Shown: in pieces, positions 60,902 through 64,000 of the stretch
Position numbering within the stretch: position 1 is the first letter of the stretch
How the letters are laid out: every line of letters starts with the position of its first letter
Notes under the pieces: generated by a model
What the model was told of the DNA's origin: nothing
Databases searched by the model: none
The model's input: the letters and a program-made list of their open reading frames with translations, nothing else
Position numbers and translations under genes: made by a program
Source of the DNA: an uncultured Collinsella sp.
Lineage (GTDB): Bacteria > Actinomycetota > Coriobacteriia > Coriobacteriales > Coriobacteriaceae
Assembly: GCA_902494085.1 (NCBI GenBank)
Contig: CABURU010000001.1
Span: forward strand, 150,456-214,455
Direction of reading: 5' to 3'
Length of the DNA: 64,000 nt

Positions 60902-62665
60902 TTACTTGCTCGCGAAGAGCCAGACCAGGATGATCACCAGGATTGCGGCGACGATGCAGACGATGGCGCCGGTGAATTTGATGCGTGAGTCGCGGGTACG
61001 CTCGCGCACCGCGTCCTCGGTGGCTTCGAGCTGGGTAACCTCTCGCTCGGTCTCGGCGTGTTCGGCTTTGTCTCGGGCCAAGGATCCTGCAAGCGACTCA
61101 GTGATCTCTGGGTGGTCGTGTACCTCGGTCGCCTGCTCGATGATCGACTGTGCATGTGCGGCATCTGCTTGGGCGTTGGCGATGGTCTGCTCCTGGTCCC
61201 GGCGTGCCTTGTCCTCGGCAGTGATCTTCTCGCGCAGTTCGCGCTGACGAGTCGCGGCGGCGGTTTTTGCGGTCTGCAGCTCGTCGCGCGCGGCATCGGC
61301 CTCTGCCGTCACGGCCTGATGGGCTCGCTTGGCGTCGGCGATGGGGGCCTGCGCCTGTTCGACGGCCTGCTCGGCTGCGGCAAGCGAGTGCTCAAGGTCG
61401 GCGGTGATGCGCGGGACATCTTCTTCGGCTTTTCGCAGGGCATCTGCCGTGTCGGAGATCTGCATCGAGAGCTCGCTGGTGCGCACCGTATAGTTGGCGG
61501 GATTTGCCGAGGGATTGCGTTGCAGCTCGGCATACTCATGGCGCAGCGTCTCGAGCTGGGCGCGCGTGGCGTCGACGGTTTGTTGTGCGGCCGCAATGCC
61601 GGCGTCTCGCTCGGCCTTCACCTTGTCGCGGATGCGCTTGGAATCCTCAAGACGTCGAACGAGGCGGTTGCCGGTCTCGCGAGAGCTCGCCTCGCGGGCC
61701 TCCACGGCGTCGAGCGCGGCCTTCAGGCGGAGCTCAGTCGCGTCATCCTCTGTCTTCATTTGTTCGAGCTGACCCTTGAGCTCTGCTACTTTGGAAGCAT
61801 GGACATCGCGATCGATTTCGGCTGCCGCAGCGGTCTTTTGCGCCGTGGCGATCGCCTGGCGCTGGTCGGCGACGATCTGGTCGTAGCGGCCTGCGATATC
61901 CTGGCGCGTCTCGAGTTCCTCGGCCTGATCGGCAATGCGCTGCTCAAGTTCGGCCAGGTGGGCGCGGGCATCGGCAAGTGCCTTTTTCGCGGCGTTCATC
62001 TCGCGCATGGCCGAGGCGCCCTGGGCGATAAAGGTGCCCACGGCGTTCGCAGTGTTCGAGACAGCGGTCCCCAGATCGCGGCTCGCGGCGGGGGAGTGCG
62101 GGGCGGTCGGGCGAGCGGTGTCGGCAGCGTCCGCATCGGCAACCTGCGGCGCGGCGATATTGCCGGTACCGCCCTCGACCACAGAAAAGCCTGCTGCGTG
62201 CGGATCGACCGCATCGGCGCCAATCGTGGGGTGCTCGAGCTGCAGAAACGAGGGCATGGTGCTGCCCTGGTCGGCAACCGGAGTCTCGCCGGGCACAAAG
62301 GTCGAGGCCGCCACGGCGGCCTCCTCTTCCTCGGCATCAATATCGGCATCGGCGACGGCGTTTTTCATCGCTTTGACAGCATCCATCATGGAGTCCATGA
62401 CGGCATCGAGCTCTTCTTCCGAAGACACCTCGATGGGGCCCGCTGCTTGCGGGGCGTCGTCCTGTACAGGGGCGTCGTCCTGAGCGGGCGCATCGTCGTT
62501 TTGCTCATCGGCGTTTTCTGTTTCGGGGGTTTCCGCCGTAGCGCTTTCGTTCAAGATGGGGTCGTCGATGTCGATACCATCGCAGGTCACAGCGTCAGTA
62601 TCTGCGGTGACGTCTGCGGAATCATCAATATGCTGTTGAGTCTGGGGGTCCAGCTCGTCTGTCAT
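60902..62665 (-). CDS. Coiled-coil membrane-anchored protein of unknown function
   Basis: 587 residues. The first ~190 are acidic and Ala/Asp/Glu-rich, probably disordered. Residues ~230-560 form long coiled coils (ADARAHLAELEQRIADQAEE, RAQLETLRHEYAELQ, DALRKAEEDVPRITADLEHS). One helix at the C-terminus (FTGAIVCIVAAILVIILVWLF) anchors it in the membrane, with the bulk facing the cytoplasm. The ATG at 62665 or 62671 both sit near GAGGAG. No domain is recognised; a structural or cell-envelope role is possible. Confidence 0.8.
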   Translation of the reverse strand: MTDELDPQTQQHIDDSADVTADTDAVTCDGIDIDDPILNESATAETPETENADEQNDDAPAQDDAPVQDDAPQAAGPIEVSSEEELDAVMDSMMDAVKAMKNAVADADIDAEEEEAAVAASTFVPGETPVADQGSTMPSFLQLEHPTIGADAVDPHAAGFSVVEGGTGNIAAPQVADADAADTARPTAPHSPAASRDLGTAVSNTANAVGTFIAQGASAMREMNAAKKALADARAHLAELEQRIADQAEELETRQDIAGRYDQIVADQRQAIATAQKTAAAAEIDRDVHASKVAELKGQLEQMKTEDDATELRLKAALDAVEAREASSRETGNRLVRRLEDSKRIRDKVKAERDAGIAAAQQTVDATRAQLETLRHEYAELQRNPSANPANYTVRTSELSMQISDTADALRKAEEDVPRITADLEHSLAAAEQAVEQAQAPIADAKRAHQAVTAEADAARDELQTAKTAAATRQRELREKITAEDKARRDQEQTIANAQADAAHAQSIIEQATEVHDHPEITESLAGSLARDKAEHAETEREVTQLEATEDAVRERTRDSRIKFTGAIVCIVAAILVIILVWLFASK

Positions 62666-62959
62666 AGGCATGTGCTCCTCATCGTTGTTTGTCACCCTAT
62701 GATAAAGTCTCGCGCCGACATCCCGCGCGCCGCAGCAAAGTTTCAAAACGTGTTCGATGGCTCGATCTGATAGCAATAACTCGATCGCTTTATTCAGTTT
62801 GTACTTGACAATCCCTTCGCCGAACGACGTGGTGCCGTTCGCCTGCCATGGGCTTTATTTTTCACTTGAAGAAGCTAAAGTTGCATTTCAGCTTTTGGCG
62901 CGTGAAGTTGGATGCGCGCAGTCGGCGGGCGTGCCCGTCGCGATTTGAAAGGACTTTGT
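62666..62959. other. Divergent intergenic region
   Basis: About 290 bases between the coiled-coil gene and the SDR gene. A TTGACA at 62805-62810 lacks a matching -10 element. I see no gene, repeat or hairpin here. Confidence 0.5.
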
Positions 62960-63760
62960 ATGGGACTTTTCACTGGTAAGACCGTGATCGTCACCGGCGG
63001 CGGCAAGGCCACGCTTAAGGACGGTTCCGCTGGCTCCATCGGCTACGGCATCGATATCGCATTTGCCAAGGAGGGCGCGAACCTCGTCATCACCGGCCGC
63101 AACGTCGCCAAGCTCGAGGCCGCCAAGGAGTCTCTCGAGGCCGAGTACGGCGTCAAGGTTCTGCCTGTTCAGGCCGATGTCTCGGCTGGTCAGGACAACG
63201 AGGCCGTCGTCCAGAACGTCATCGACAAGGCCATTGAGGAGTTCGGCCGCATCGACGCCGTCGTCAACAATGCTCAGGCCAGCGCCTCGGGCGTGACCAT
63301 CGCCGATCACACCATGGATCAGTTCAACCTGGCCATTTACTCTGGCCTGTATGCCACCTACCTGTACATGCAGAAGGCCTATCCGCACCTGAAGGAGACC
63401 AAGGGCTCCGTGGTCAACTTCGCTTCGGGCGCCGGCCTGTTTGGCAATTATGGCCAGTGCAGCTATGCCGCCGCCAAGGAGGGCATCCGCGGCCTGACCC
63501 GCGTTGCCGCCAACGAGTGGGGCAAGGACGGCATCAACGTCAACATCGTGTGCCCGCTTGCTTGGACCGCTGCGCTCGAGAACTTCCAGGATGCCTATCC
63601 CGAGGCGTTCAAGGCCAACGTCCACATGCCGCCGGCGGGTCACTACGGCGACGTCGAGAAGGAGATCGGCCGCGTTGTCGTTCAGCTCTGCGGTCCCGAC
63701 TTTAAGTACATGAACGGCGAGACCGTCACCCTCGAGGGTGGCATGGGCCAGCGGCCTTAG
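62960..63760 (+). CDS. Short-chain dehydrogenase/reductase
   Basis: 266 residues with the classical SDR fold. The cofactor loop begins TGGG but has an insert (KATLKDGSA) before GSIGYG; NNAQA replaces the usual NNAG. The catalytic triad is present: Ser in NFASGAG, Tyr and Lys in CSYAAAKEG (~173). ATG 62960 has GAAAGGA upstream. Substrate unknown; steroid or sugar alcohols are possible for a gut anaerobe, but nothing in the sequence decides. Confidence 0.88.
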   Translation: MGLFTGKTVIVTGGGKATLKDGSAGSIGYGIDIAFAKEGANLVITGRNVAKLEAAKESLEAEYGVKVLPVQADVSAGQDNEAVVQNVIDKAIEEFGRIDAVVNNAQASASGVTIADHTMDQFNLAIYSGLYATYLYMQKAYPHLKETKGSVVNFASGAGLFGNYGQCSYAAAKEGIRGLTRVAANEWGKDGINVNIVCPLAWTAALENFQDAYPEAFKANVHMPPAGHYGDVEKEIGRVVVQLCGPDFKYMNGETVTLEGGMGQRP

Positions 63761-63762
63761 GG

Positions 63763-63911
63763 GTTACGCGGTTTTACCAAACCGCGTAACGGCTCGACGC
63801 TGCGCGGGCCGCATTTGGACAATCTGACGTTCAACTTCAAGGGCGCGACCAGAAGGTCAGTGCCCTTTCGTTTCACGTCACCTTGTCTCAAATGCGGCCC
63901 GCTCGCTGACT
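63763..63911. repeat. Palindromic 3' element, copy 2 (after the SDR gene)
   Basis: Second copy of the element at 60576-60723, also placed right after a stop codon. The first hairpin has changed on both arms (GTTACGCGGTTT/AAACCGCGTAAC versus GGCG/CGCC in copy 1), keeping the pairing. The outer stem is perfect here (GCGGGCCGC with GCGGCCCGC). Confidence 0.85.
63839..63874 (+). terminator. Terminator inside 3' element, copy 2
   Basis: Same stem as copy 1, with one C to T change that keeps a G-U pair, followed by a T-rich stretch; ends the SDR transcript. From 63912 to the window end nothing further is recognised. Confidence 0.72.
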
Positions 63912-64000
63912 TATGCTCAACCTGTGGCGCCATTTTGCCTGAAGGCACCTTGCTCGCTCTGGCGGGTTTTCGCTCATATGACCCAATCCGCTGTCAAGAG

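Noticed and set aside
61058..62770. 570-codon frame opposite the coiled-coil gene
   Set aside because: Gly/Arg/Leu-rich shadow; the minus strand has coherent coiled coils and a membrane anchor.
62960..63760. Assigning the SDR as a bile-acid hydroxysteroid dehydrogenase
   Set aside because: It does not resemble the Collinsella 7-beta-HSDH sequence I know, and SDR substrate cannot be read from motifs alone.

Overview
The window looks like chromosome from a Coriobacteriia gut actinobacterium, most probably Collinsella or a close relative. The base composition is high in G+C, Gram-positive ribosome binding sites are strong, surface proteins carry sortase-like tails, and the gene content is anaerobic: superoxide reductase, formate-THF ligase, arginine deiminase pathway and class III fructose bisphosphatase. 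This placement rests on recognising families and style, not on a database search.

Layout. 0-15 kb: the end of a YerC/TrpR-like regulator, then addB-addA (double-strand break repair), dnaE, a SWIM-SNF2 helicase and superoxide reductase. 15-21.5 kb: a NAD synthetase-like protein that has lost its catalytic motifs, ruvC-ruvA-ruvB, and fhs. 21.5-33.4 kb: membrane and surface proteins, a predicted Mn2+ exporter of the CDF family, a YhcG/DUF1016 nuclease, a Tat-exported and wall-anchored PI-PLC-like protein, two tandem paralogous lipoproteins, then a cyclodeaminase/FchA-like gene with folD. 33.4-37.5 kb: a MITE-like AT-rich element, a C69 dipeptidase, a phasin-like protein and a UbiB-family kinase. 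37.6-42.8 kb: a cobalamin riboswitch followed by two exported proteins built from transcobalamin-like DUF4430 domains. 42.8-53.3 kb: two GtrA proteins, class III FBPase, DegV, a TIM-barrel protein, a 56-residue membrane peptide, an RsmB-family rRNA methyltransferase, a MetRS-like protein, a DUF3267 protease-like protein and QueH. 53.3-59.2 kb: a lower-GC arginine catabolism locus with arcA1 and a CI/LexA-like regulator on one strand, and arcD-arcA2-arcB on the other. 59.3-64 kb: queA, a coiled-coil membrane protein and an SDR oxidoreductase. The queA and SDR genes are each followed by a copy of the same ~148-bp palindromic element.

How genes work together. fhs, the FchA-like gene and folD cover formate to methylene-THF. 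FolD has lost two residues needed for its cyclohydrolase step, so the neighbouring FchA-like protein may supply it. The arc genes would import arginine, deiminate it and form carbamoyl phosphate plus ornithine, but no carbamate kinase is next to them. QueH and QueA both act in queuosine tRNA modification. The most promising undescribed system is the riboswitch-controlled DUF4430 pair. Four intrinsic-factor/transcobalamin-like domains plus a beta-propeller on one surface protein, and one more domain on a membrane-tethered partner, suggest surface capture of corrinoids.
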